Shown: piece after piece, positions 24,723 through 33,491 of the stretch
Layout: the number at the start of each line of letters is the position of its first letter
How positions within the stretch are numbered: the first letter of the stretch is position 1
Origin: Methanobacterium_B sp963703015
GTDB taxonomy: Archaea > Methanobacteriota > Methanobacteria > Methanobacteriales > Methanobacteriaceae
Assembly: GCA_963703015.1 (NCBI GenBank)
Contig: OY969779.1
Coordinates: 2,658,904-2,722,903, forward strand
Length of the DNA stretch: 64,000 nucleotides
Direction of reading: 5' to 3'
Program-made: the position numbers and the translations under genes
Notes under the pieces: generated by a model
Told to the model about the DNA's origin: nothing
Database searches by the model: none
What the model saw: the letters and a program-made list of their open reading frames with translations, nothing else

Positions 24723-25166
24723 ATGGAAAAAGATAAACAGTCTAATGAAGATATCGGCATTTTATTAATAGGACATGGAAGTAGTTTACCAGAAGGTAAC
24801 AGTACAATTTATGAACTTTATGAAAAGTACAAAAAAACATCAAAAAATCCGGTTGAAGTTGGTTTCATGAATATTGAGAAACCCACAATACCCTCTGCAC
24901 TTAATATATTGGCAAAGAAAGGAGTGAAAAGAATAATTGCTGTTCCACTTTTTTTAGCTCATGGACTTCACACAAAGCAAGACATACCATTTATGCTTGG
25001 ATTGTGTGAACCACGTAAAGATGCAGGATACTATAGTGATGAGAGAGAAAAAATCCTATTTAAAGGTCAGATAAACTATATAGAACCATTTGGAGCAGAT
25101 CCTCGAATTGCACAAATAATAGAAAAAAAGGTGGAAGATTCCCTTAAAAACTCTAAATTACCTTAA
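24723..25166 (+). CDS. cfbA: CbiX/CfbA-type sirohydrochlorin chelatase
   Basis: This 147-aa protein has the short archaeal CbiX layout: LLIGHGSSLPEGNSTI with the first metal-ligand His near the N-terminus, VEVGFMNIEKPTIPSAL, then VPLFLAHGLHTKQDIPFMLGL with the second His, and EPFGADPRIAQII at the end. In methanogens CfbA inserts Ni into sirohydrochlorin as the first committed step to coenzyme F430; short CbiX can also insert Co for cobamides. The His-rich loop of the Methanocaldococcus protein is absent. FmdE-family and McrD genes lie next to it. Metal preference cannot be read from sequence, and whether it is the sole or a second copy is unknown. Confidence 0.8.
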   Translation: MEKDKQSNEDIGILLIGHGSSLPEGNSTIYELYEKYKKTSKNPVEVGFMNIEKPTIPSALNILAKKGVKRIIAVPLFLAHGLHTKQDIPFMLGLCEPRKDAGYYSDEREKILFKGQINYIEPFGADPRIAQIIEKKVEDSLKNSKLP

Positions 25167-25176
25167 AAATTCTAAC

Positions 25177-25779
25177 TTAATTTCTTGAATAGTCTTCGAA
25201 ACAGGGGATACAAACAATTTCCCCATTTTCTATTCTGGCCCTGTGTTCTGCAACCAATTCTCCACACTTGGTGCACTTAAGTGAATTGAATATTCTGGCT
25301 TTTTCAGGAATATCTAATTCAACATATTCTATATTGAACAGGTCATCTTCGGCCATATTCATTATTTTTTCGGTGATACCTTCTATTTGCTTATCAAACT
25401 TCAGTTTATCAGCAGAACTAAATGATTCTTTAAACGCTTCATCTTGATCATTGTCAAAATTAGAATTCAACTTTCTAACGTCTTTTTTTAGAGATAAACG
25501 TAAAGCATGATTCGATTTTCTGTTTACAAAAGTATAAACATGTTTTCCATAGTCTTTAAATATCAAATTACCCTTGCCCATTGTACATCCTGTGATAACT
25601 TGTATTGCATCAACACTACAACTGTCATTTTCAACAATTGCCAATAATTCCTCATCTATCGCTCGAGAAGATCCAAGTTTTTTTATCGCTATTTCCCCTG
25701 CCCGATATCCTATGGCAGTTCCTGGACAAACATGTCCATGAAATTTAGTTACTTCTGAAAAAGGCAGTATTTTCACCAT
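25177..25779 (-). CDS. FmdE-family protein with C-terminal zinc finger
   Basis: This 200-aa protein begins with the FmdE signature FHGHVCPGTAIGYRAG, then ENDSCSVDAIQVITGCTMGKG and the conserved HALRLSL. The last ~35 residues are a four-Cys zinc ribbon (CTKCGEL ... CIPC). FmdE was named for association with molybdenum formylmethanofuran dehydrogenase, but many family members have no proven role. It converges on the chelatase gene (10 nt apart). A role in metal or cofactor handling for methanogenesis is inference. Confidence 0.85.
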   Translation of the reverse strand: MVKILPFSEVTKFHGHVCPGTAIGYRAGEIAIKKLGSSRAIDEELLAIVENDSCSVDAIQVITGCTMGKGNLIFKDYGKHVYTFVNRKSNHALRLSLKKDVRKLNSNFDNDQDEAFKESFSSADKLKFDKQIEGITEKIMNMAEDDLFNIEYVELDIPEKARIFNSLKCTKCGELVAEHRARIENGEIVCIPCFEDYSRN

Positions 25780-25969
25780 TGTTTAAACCTCGTTAGTTTT
25801 TAATTTGATTGTAAAAACTTCACTCCATCATAATATGTAATAAAATATATAATTTTAAGATATCTAATTTCTCCTGTATCCAACATTAAAATGGATATAT
25901 GCTGATTTATTATAATTGGAGTTTTATGTATATTAAAATCCAAAAAAAAATTATATGTTAAATATTATC

Positions 25970-26419
25970 TTATTTTCTTATTATACTGGTTCTTTCTTTT
26001 AACGGAACATTTTGATCTGTTAATCCAACCAGTTGATCTGGTAAATCTTCTAAAGCTTCACCATATTTGAGGGCATCGCTCACTGTTTTTTGTTTCCTAA
26101 TAAAATTTCCTTCGGTAATGTTAAAACCAAAGGGAAGATTTTCAGTGCATGATCCTCGTAATTCTTCTCTAAATTGTTCTAAATTTTCTACCTTGTTTTC
26201 ATCAATATCGATCAGTACTCTGCCGGTTTTGATATGAAGGTCTATTTTTTCATTTCTGATCATGATAAATCTGGTATCACCCGATCCTGTTTCTTCAGGT
26301 GGTAATCTCCTTCCATGAAGAACTATCCTGTTAACAGCATCTATTTTTTCTAAATCTATTAATAATTTTTCTGTTGTTTCAATATTTAGTAAACGGTGAG
26401 GAAATATTTCTACGTCCAT
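25970..26419 (-). CDS. mcrD: McrD-like protein, encoded apart from mcrBCGA
   Basis: This 149-aa protein matches methyl-coenzyme M reductase operon protein D: start VEIFPHRLLNIETTEKLL, middle VNRIVLHGRRLPPEE, strand KIDLHIKTGRVLIDI and ending LPFGFNITEGNFIRKQ then TVSDALKYGE. McrD is not a subunit of mature MCR; it associates with immature enzyme during assembly or F430 loading. Normally it lies inside mcrBDCGA. Here no mcr subunit gene is present; the neighbours are an FmdE-family gene and a chelatase. It is likely an extra, stand-alone copy. Confidence 0.85.
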   Translation of the reverse strand: MDVEIFPHRLLNIETTEKLLIDLEKIDAVNRIVLHGRRLPPEETGSGDTRFIMIRNEKIDLHIKTGRVLIDIDENKVENLEQFREELRGSCTENLPFGFNITEGNFIRKQKTVSDALKYGEALEDLPDQLVGLTDQNVPLKERTSIIRK

Positions 26420-26999
26420 TATTTTTGCTCCATTTATTTATTGATCAGATCTTGATAATAATTTCTGACCTTTGAAATAACCTTCGGTAATAATATTTTT
26501 ATCAGTAATTTTATTAACGTTGGTTAGTGTAATGCAGTTGTAGGAAGTAAATAAACTTAACGGTTTTTATTTATTAAACTAAAGGATTCATTGATTGAAG
26601 GATTGAAAATGAGTAATACTTGAAAGTAATAATTTTAGACTGAAAAATAGAAATTTAAGCATCACTTAAGTTAGTTGTTTGTCAAATAAAGGTAAATTTA
26701 ATTAGTAACTAAATGCAACAAGAAATTGTTTTAATACTATACCATTGATCCATATTATCCAGTTGAAATCAAAATGATAGAACCATTGATTGATTTAGTC
26801 TAAAAAAAATTGGTTAAATAAATCAGAAAATTTGATGATTATTTCTAAATCAAAAAAATTTACTGTAATAAACATCGAAGGGGCTAAACGAATCAGAATT
26901 TAATGATGAAAACACATTCTAAAAAACTAATGAATGGTAACGTTAATCCTAAGATCAATAGTTTAGAGTTATTTAAATGTGAAAAAAAGTGTGGATTAT
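26420..26999. other. AT-rich gene-free stretch
   Basis: About 580 bp without a supported gene or clear repeat. It contains the promoter region of the mcrD-like gene at the left. No structured RNA or tRNA pattern was seen. Confidence 0.5.
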
Positions 27000-27467
27000 T
27001 CAACGTTTTAAAAGTAAGTATACTGTTCTAAGTGGTATCTTAAGTTTTTCAGAGATTTTTTTGGCAGGCATTCCCTTGCTGTAGAGTCTTTTAACTTCTT
27101 TAGTTTTTTCGGCGCTGTACTTTACTTTACGACCCCTTTTAAGGCTGCTGTTTTTGAGGTAGTAAACTGTTTTGACTGGTAGGTTGAGTTTCTTTGAGAT
27201 TTCCTTGGGACTTTCACCTTTATCAAGCATTACCTGAATTTTTGATGCTTCTGAGGAGCTGTACTTCTTTGGTCTTCCCCTTTTAAGTACGGGTTCCACT
27301 TGAATACCTAATTCATCCAGTGCTGCTATGTACTTCTTAGCTATTCTGGAGTAGATACTTATTGGACAGTTGATCTTCTTTAGATCAGGGTTGTTGTCTA
27401 GTACCTCCATAATCTTTCTGGATGAAAGTGGTTCATTGATGTACAGTGTTTCCGTCAAGTGAATCAA
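27000..27467 (-). CDS. Double helix-turn-helix DNA-binding protein
   Basis: This 155-aa basic protein carries two related ~45-residue units, each starting with an RGR-x-x-KYS box (RGRPKKYSSSEASK and RGRKVKYSAEKTKE) and followed by a resolvase-type HTH (ESPKEISKKLNLPVKTVYYL and MPAKKISEKLKIPLRTVYLL). The N-terminal 60 residues hold another helical segment. Tandem HTHs suggest binding to a long or repeated DNA site. It is 16 nt downstream of the DUF530-like gene and may be in the metG operon. The target is unknown. Confidence 0.75.
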   Translation of the reverse strand: MIHLTETLYINEPLSSRKIMEVLDNNPDLKKINCPISIYSRIAKKYIAALDELGIQVEPVLKRGRPKKYSSSEASKIQVMLDKGESPKEISKKLNLPVKTVYYLKNSSLKRGRKVKYSAEKTKEVKRLYSKGMPAKKISEKLKIPLRTVYLLLKR

Positions 27468-27483
27468 CTCTTAAAAATTATTA

Positions 27484-29052
27484 TTAACTCTTTATTAAAT
27501 CAAGGAATTTTTTAGCCTTCTTAGTCTGGGGTTTGCCGAAGGTTTTAAACTTAGTTATCTCAGTTTCCACATCTTCAGGTTTTGTATTGAACACCTTGGC
27601 AGCTGCTTCAAGGGGTAGTTTACCTTCTGTGTTTAGTAGAGCTGCACCTGCTGCATTGGGATTGGTTTTAACATGAAGGCCCTTCATCTTGTTTTCTATT
27701 TCAAATTTCTTCATGAGCACATTTTTCATGTTTGAAACGTATTCAATGTTCTCGTGCATGTATGTCTTTAAAATATCTACTACATCTGGATCGAAGTCTT
27801 CAAAGGCTCTAAGCTGGTTAGTGTCCAGTGATGGTCTGATGTTTGGGAATGGTCCAACATATTTGTTTCTTCTGTCAAAGCTTGATGTGATGTACCATCT
27901 GAGTATGTCCCAGAGTATGAGTATTCTCGGAACCTCTTGGTAGATCTCTGATCTTAACTTTTCACGGACTGTTATGTCCTTTCGAAGTTCGGGATCGAGT
28001 TTACCATTTTCTTCGAATCCTTCCTTTAGGAGTTTGTCTTCGAGTATTTCCTTTTTGATCTGTTCCATATCATCAGGATCTTCAACCAGTTTCCTTGTTA
28101 GTTCCTTGGATTCCTTCACCACTTGGTCGTAACGTTCAAGTTTAGGTATATTCTTTATTTTAGCTTCTAACACACTTCTAAAAACTTGGCCGGCTTTGTT
28201 TTCGGCAAGTTTAACGTATGCTATGGATAGGGCTGTTTGAACATGTTTATCATTTATAAGGGATGGTTTTTTCCTGTGAAACTGCATGAACTCTATTCTT
28301 GCATCTGATCCGTATTTATTACGTATTTCTCGTTCGTAGTTCATCTGATCGTCTGCATCAATATTCACACGTTTTCTAACCCATCTGTCTCCCTGGAATA
28401 CTTTGATAACCATGGAAACTGTTTTTACAATACCCCTTTTTTCCTGTTTAAGGCTTCTCACTATTCTTCTAAATGCATCCCTTCCAAGTGGGCTGAGTTC
28501 ACTCATCTTAACCATATAATCCCCTGAAAGTGGGAGGTAGTTCATGATTTCAAGCCTGTAAATACCTTGATCATTCACTTTCATTTGTATCTGGTCTGAA
28601 CCGCATTTACATTTGCCAGTGACAAGGGTTTCGAGTTCGTGGCCGTTGTAATTCTCCCCACAATTTTCACAGGAAAATATTGCGTACTCCTCAAGATGGC
28701 CTATTGCTATTTTATGGGATGCAATTGCAGATTTAACCCTGTCGAGTATGTTCTTTTTAGCTGCAGCATTCATTCGGAAGTACTGTGTGTGTTTGTTAAC
28801 ATCATAGATGTCATCTACCTTCATCTCTGATTTACTTGTTCTACCATACTTCATGAGAGATTTGTAGGGTGTTTTATAACCCTTGATCTCCATGGTATCC
28901 CTCAGTTCTAACAGGTCATCCAATGTATTTTTGAGGTGTTGATAGATGTTAATGAAATCTTCGAAATTGTTGATGTTGTCAATTTTGAGGGGGTTATGTT
29001 TTATTCCGTCTAGGAATCTATCTGTTTTTGCAATCAGTACTGATTCGTTCAT
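27484..29052 (-). CDS. Uncharacterised zinc-ribbon protein, DUF530-like
   Basis: This 522-aa soluble protein has a four-Cys zinc ribbon (~129-155: CENCGEN and CKCGSDQ). It also has an RNA/DNA-binding-like region rich in basic residues (~200-265) and a long helical C-terminal half ending in a KKAKKFLDLIKS helix. It resembles the DUF530 proteins restricted to methanogens such as Methanocaldococcus and Methanothermobacter, as far as I recall. Its ATG overlaps the metG stop (ATGA), so it is translationally coupled to methionyl-tRNA synthetase. This suggests an RNA-related role, but the function is unknown. Confidence 0.75.
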   Translation of the reverse strand: MNESVLIAKTDRFLDGIKHNPLKIDNINNFEDFINIYQHLKNTLDDLLELRDTMEIKGYKTPYKSLMKYGRTSKSEMKVDDIYDVNKHTQYFRMNAAAKKNILDRVKSAIASHKIAIGHLEEYAIFSCENCGENYNGHELETLVTGKCKCGSDQIQMKVNDQGIYRLEIMNYLPLSGDYMVKMSELSPLGRDAFRRIVRSLKQEKRGIVKTVSMVIKVFQGDRWVRKRVNIDADDQMNYEREIRNKYGSDARIEFMQFHRKKPSLINDKHVQTALSIAYVKLAENKAGQVFRSVLEAKIKNIPKLERYDQVVKESKELTRKLVEDPDDMEQIKKEILEDKLLKEGFEENGKLDPELRKDITVREKLRSEIYQEVPRILILWDILRWYITSSFDRRNKYVGPFPNIRPSLDTNQLRAFEDFDPDVVDILKTYMHENIEYVSNMKNVLMKKFEIENKMKGLHVKTNPNAAGAALLNTEGKLPLEAAAKVFNTKPEDVETEITKFKTFGKPQTKKAKKFLDLIKS

Positions 29053-31025
29053 TTTATTTGTTCACCAACATCAGCGTCTTCAACAGTTAAAAGACTCATG
29101 TTGTCGGTTGCAAGCAACATGCCCTCTGATTTGATTCCAAACAGTTTGGCTGGTGGTAAATTTGTTAGGACAATTACCTTTCTTCCCTTTATTTCCTCTG
29201 GTGTGTACTTCTTGGCTACCCCTGCAACCACTTGGATCTGGCTTTCACCAATGTCCACCATTAGTTTGAGTAGGTTGTCTGATTTTTTAACATTTTCAGC
29301 TTCTATTACCTGTCCAACTTTGAGATCCATGGATGCGAATGTGTCTATTGTTACTTCTTCCTTCATTGTTTCTTCTTCCTTCAAATTTTCGTATAGTAAT
29401 TCTTTTTGAGCGTTTATTACATCGTCTTCTATCTTTAAAAAGATTGGTTTTGGTTCGGCTATTTCATGGCCCACATCCATGAACTTGGCTGCATCCTCCC
29501 AGTTTAAAGTAGGGTCGATGTTCAGTGTTTTAAATATTTCAAGGGTTTTAACTGGCAGGTAGGGTGTGAGTGTAACACCAAGGGTTTTAGCCAGTTGATT
29601 TGCAAGGTATAAACAGTTAGCTGCACCTGCTTTATCAGTTTTAACAGCTTTCCATGGTTCTTTGTCGTTGAAGTATTTGTTACCGTACTTTGAAAGTTTG
29701 ATTATTTCGATCATTCCCTCTCTGAACTTGAAATTTTCAATGAGGTCTCCAACTAGTTTTGGCAGTGCTTTGATCTTGGTTTCAAATTCCATGTCGTAGT
29801 CATCAAACTCTGTTGGTTCTGGTATTTTACCATCAAAGAACCTGTTTGTGAAGGTGAAGGTCCGGTGTAGGAAGTTTCCTATCACATCTGCAAGTTCGTC
29901 GTTAACCCTTCGCTGGAAGTCGTCCCATGAAAAGTCTGTGTCCTTTGATAGTGGTGCGTTTGCAACCAAGTAGTATCTTAGTATGTCGCTGTCAAAGTTC
30001 TTTATGAAGTCTGATACCCATATAACCCAGTTCTTACTGGTGGACATTTTACTGCCCTCAAGGGAGAGGTACTCTCCTGCTATTACTGTGTAGGGTAGTT
30101 TGCATCCGTAAGCCATAAGGAGTGCAGGCCAGAATATGCTGTGGTGGTAGATTATGTCCTTACCAATGAAGTGTATGGGTCTGTCGTTCCAGTAGTCTTC
30201 CCATGGTTTTCCTGTTTTTTGGGACCATTGGGCTGCAGAGGATATGTAGCCTAGAAATGCTTCGCCCCATACATAGATAATTTTACCTTCAGCTCCTTTG
30301 AGTGGTACTGGTATTCCCCATTCCATGTCTCTTGTGAGTATCCAATCTTTAAGTCCTTCTTTAAGCCATTGGAGTGCGTAGTTTCGGACGTTTGGTGGGA
30401 GTTCATGGTTTCCTTCTATCCAGTTTTGGAGTTCATCTTGGAAGTGGCTTAGTTTGAAGAAGTACTGTTTAGATTCTCTTATTTCTGGTGTTTCTCCACA
30501 TATTTGGCACTTGGGTTCTAATAGTTGGGTTGGTTCTAGATGTCTTCCACAACTTTCACAGTGGTCTCCCCTTGCACCCTCAGTATCACAAAATGGACAG
30601 GTTCCTTCCACGTATCTGTCCGGTAAAAATCTGTTGCATTCTACACAGTAGGGTTGTTTAATTATTTTTTCGTAGATGTAACCTTTTTCATAGAGTTTTA
30701 AAAAGAAGTTCTGTGATATTTCGTAGTGCTTGGGATCTGTTGTTCTTGTGAAGCTGTCGAGTGATATGTTACATGATTCTAGATCAGTTTTTATCATCTC
30801 ATGGTATCTGCCTGCTACTTCCTTTGGTGGCTTACCTTCTTTCTCTGCCTTGACAGCTATTGGTGTTCCATGTTCATCCGTTGCACATACAAAAAGTACA
30901 TCATTTCCCTTCATCCTGTTGTACCGGGCATATATATCTGCAGGTATGTAGGTGGATCTAAGGTGTCCCAAATGGCACGGTCCATTGGCGTAGGGAAGTG
31001 CTGATGAAATAAATACCTTGGTCAA
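29049..31025 (-). CDS. metG: Methionyl-tRNA synthetase
   Basis: I chose the TTG at 31025, which has GGAGGA at optimal spacing and gives MTKVFISSALPYANG; 658 aa. The class I signature HLGH is at the N-terminus, two zinc-knuckle pairs follow (CVECNRF/CPFCD and CESCGRH/CQICGE), and the KMSKS loop reads KMSTSK. An anticodon-binding helical domain and a C-terminal EMAPII-type tRNA-binding domain (DLKVGQVIEAENV, KIFGIKSEG-type end) complete the protein. It charges Met onto tRNA in the cytosol. It overlaps the DUF530-like gene downstream by 4 nt. Confidence 0.97.
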   Translation of the reverse strand: MTKVFISSALPYANGPCHLGHLRSTYIPADIYARYNRMKGNDVLFVCATDEHGTPIAVKAEKEGKPPKEVAGRYHEMIKTDLESCNISLDSFTRTTDPKHYEISQNFFLKLYEKGYIYEKIIKQPYCVECNRFLPDRYVEGTCPFCDTEGARGDHCESCGRHLEPTQLLEPKCQICGETPEIRESKQYFFKLSHFQDELQNWIEGNHELPPNVRNYALQWLKEGLKDWILTRDMEWGIPVPLKGAEGKIIYVWGEAFLGYISSAAQWSQKTGKPWEDYWNDRPIHFIGKDIIYHHSIFWPALLMAYGCKLPYTVIAGEYLSLEGSKMSTSKNWVIWVSDFIKNFDSDILRYYLVANAPLSKDTDFSWDDFQRRVNDELADVIGNFLHRTFTFTNRFFDGKIPEPTEFDDYDMEFETKIKALPKLVGDLIENFKFREGMIEIIKLSKYGNKYFNDKEPWKAVKTDKAGAANCLYLANQLAKTLGVTLTPYLPVKTLEIFKTLNIDPTLNWEDAAKFMDVGHEIAEPKPIFLKIEDDVINAQKELLYENLKEEETMKEEVTIDTFASMDLKVGQVIEAENVKKSDNLLKLMVDIGESQIQVVAGVAKKYTPEEIKGRKVIVLTNLPPAKLFGIKSEGMLLATDNMSLLTVEDADVGEQIK

Positions 31026-31536
31026 ACTAAATTCCTCCAATATTTTTATTGAGTTAAATCAAACTATAAAGTCAAATAAATTAAAAACTAGGATAATTAG
31101 AAGTTTAATATATCCTTAATTATAACTCTAAATCATCTTTAAATAAATTGTATCATTTTAAAATCTATTTTATGATAAATATAAACTAGTTGATGTGATC
31201 AAAAACATGAACCAATTAGTTTTATTTATGATTTCATAAATCTACTCATTAAATGTATCGAATATTATTCTATATATGTTTTTATTTAACCCTTAACAAA
31301 ATTCAATAAAATTAGTTAATGAATGAAGATTAGTTCTTGATTAAAATTGTTGAAGAACTATAAGATAACAATGGTTATGGGTTAATATGCTAAATTTTTG
31401 GTATTGTAGGGAGTAACTAATTTTAAATCCTAAAATGCTTGGTTTTTAAGTGTTCCAAATTTACAAATTTTTTTTATCTGAACATCATAGGGAAATTTGT
31501 ATATAGTATTTTAACATATGAATAATTAGTTAAGAT

Positions 31537-31818
31537 TTGCCGATTTTTAAAGCAGAGGATTTTGTGATGAAAAAAAATGACAGCCGTTTAGGATGTAGAT
31601 GGACACTTGAAGAAGATATTAAAATGTGTGAACTCAGACAGGAAGGATACAACTTCAAAGAAATTGGAGTAATGTTAAACAGAAGTGAAAAATCCTGTGC
31701 AACACGTTACAGCAATCGTGGTTTCACCTTAAATCCAACGAAAGTGCTGGTAAACCTGGCCATCATAGTAATCTCAATTATAAGTGGTTACACCCTAGAA
31801 CCATCCATACTAAGTTGA
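31537..31818 (+). CDS. Small SANT/Myb-like HTH protein
   Basis: This encodes 93 aa from 31537; the ATG at 31567 (83 aa, with GAGGAT just upstream) is the likelier start. The core RWTLEEDIKMCELRQEGYNF then EIGVMLNRSEKSCATRY has the W-x-x-E-E-D...L-x-R-S-x-x-S-x-x-x-R spacing of SANT/Myb or GcrA-like HTHs that bind DNA. The C-terminal ~30 residues are hydrophobic (LVNLAIIVISIISGYTL), so it could be membrane-tethered, which is unusual. It stands alone, with 500 bp of AT-rich DNA before it. Confidence 0.6.
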   Translation: MPIFKAEDFVMKKNDSRLGCRWTLEEDIKMCELRQEGYNFKEIGVMLNRSEKSCATRYSNRGFTLNPTKVLVNLAIIVISIISGYTLEPSILS

Positions 31819-32051
31819 AAAGTTAAAATAAACTTAAAACTTTTCATATAAATTTTCTAATTTCATAATGATTTAAAAACTAATTTTAAGGGATTTTAGG
31901 CATATTTTTGTAAGAGTTTGAAAAATATTGGGACACAAAAATAATCAACTCATGGTTGGTTTTATGAATATGGGTAAATTTATATAATTTTTGGAGTTAT
32001 TATCTAACGCTCTCATAATCTATTTTATATTTAAAGTGCATAGGAAATATC

Positions 32052-33428
32052 ATGTTATCAGTAGCATTTATAAATCCACTTTCAGACGAGGGAAGAAATA
32101 TTGTTCGTGAGTTAGGAGATTTTGAAAGGGTTTTAGTAGATAATGACGAGTTACTAAGTATTGTTACTGAAAGCAGATCCCAGGAAATATCAGATGATTC
32201 ATTCATACCACGAAATTACATCGATCTAGCAATTAAAAGGATCGAGTGGTACATTAAAAAGAAAAATGATAGAAAGTTTGACAACAATAAATATGACTTT
32301 CTTTTCAACCCAGAAATATACAAATTTGATGTAATATCATACTACCTCCTCTGCCAAGCAGTTGGGGCCAAATATGGTTCAAACTCCAGGGAAAGTCGGG
32401 TCCTTGTTGAATCACAGGGAAAGATCATGGAGTACAGATTGGGTAAACTATCCAAATCAGAGAGAACTTTAGCAGTGAACAACATATTAAACAGTGTTGT
32501 AAGTCTTTCACATCCTAAATGGACCTTTTTTGAAGAATTGCTGGGCTCAAAAAAACTCAGACTCCATGAAATGATCCTGGACAACGGGGAAGTAATCCTG
32601 GACAAGGATGATTTTCTTGAAAAATTCAGTTCAAAGATACATGGAAGAAAACCAGACAAAATGTACGAAGCATTGATAGGCACCAGGGTAAAGGAACTGG
32701 TCATGATCAAAATGGTGATGCAAAATACTGAAGAATACATTTCCAAGGTATCAGAAAAGTCACAAAGGGAAATTGAACCTAATCCAATACTGCTTGAATT
32801 GGCAGATAAAATATCGGAGGTTCTGGTGGAATCAGCTAGATCCTTTGGATTTGGTGGAGGTTCAAGGGGCGGCAGTATTAAAGCATCTGCTTTAAATCCT
32901 AAAGCATTTCCACCATGCGTCCAAAATGTTATGGAAGGAATTAAATCAGGCGGACGTAACGATGCCATAATCATGTTTTTAACACCGTTCATATCCTATG
33001 CACGGCTCTATCCATCTGTCTTTAGTGAAAACATAAGCAAAAGAATATCAGACATCGACCCCCATCTCAGTGTGGTTGAAGGTGAGGTAATGCCCCTCAT
33101 ATTTGGAGCTGCAGAGAGATGTACGCCGCCGTTATTTGAAGATCAACCACAAGATAAGGTGAATCTAATTGCAAAGCTTGGTTTTGGTATGCATGAAACA
33201 CCTGATCTTAAAAACGAGGGACAAACAACTTGGTACACACCCATGAGCTGTGAAAAGATTAAACTACACCTTCCAAGTCTTTGCAAACCAAATGAAGATT
33301 GTAAAAAAATTGGTAATCCCCTATCCTACTACAACAGAATGACCTGGATAATAAGAAAAGAATCCAAACAATCAACAGAAAATGAATCAAATGAAACTGA
33401 AGACAATAACAAAGAAACCCAAAACTGA
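32052..33428 (+). CDS. priL: DNA primase large subunit
   Basis: This 458-aa PriL has an N-terminal helical domain starting MLSVAFINPLSDEGRNIV and a C-terminal iron-sulfur domain with cysteines in PPCVQNV, ERCTPP, MSCEKI and LCKPNEDC, consistent with the 4Fe-4S cluster of archaeal and eukaryotic PriL. It forms the replicative primase heterodimer with PriS, encoded 63 nt downstream. The C-terminal ~30 residues are low-complexity acidic and Asn-rich. It acts at the replication fork and in priming repair synthesis. Confidence 0.95.
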   Translation: MLSVAFINPLSDEGRNIVRELGDFERVLVDNDELLSIVTESRSQEISDDSFIPRNYIDLAIKRIEWYIKKKNDRKFDNNKYDFLFNPEIYKFDVISYYLLCQAVGAKYGSNSRESRVLVESQGKIMEYRLGKLSKSERTLAVNNILNSVVSLSHPKWTFFEELLGSKKLRLHEMILDNGEVILDKDDFLEKFSSKIHGRKPDKMYEALIGTRVKELVMIKMVMQNTEEYISKVSEKSQREIEPNPILLELADKISEVLVESARSFGFGGGSRGGSIKASALNPKAFPPCVQNVMEGIKSGGRNDAIIMFLTPFISYARLYPSVFSENISKRISDIDPHLSVVEGEVMPLIFGAAERCTPPLFEDQPQDKVNLIAKLGFGMHETPDLKNEGQTTWYTPMSCEKIKLHLPSLCKPNEDCKKIGNPLSYYNRMTWIIRKESKQSTENESNETEDNNKETQN

Positions 33429-33491
33429 CCTAATAGCAACTGTTGATAAAAAACTCCAAACAACAATAAATAATATAAAAAACTGTGTGAG

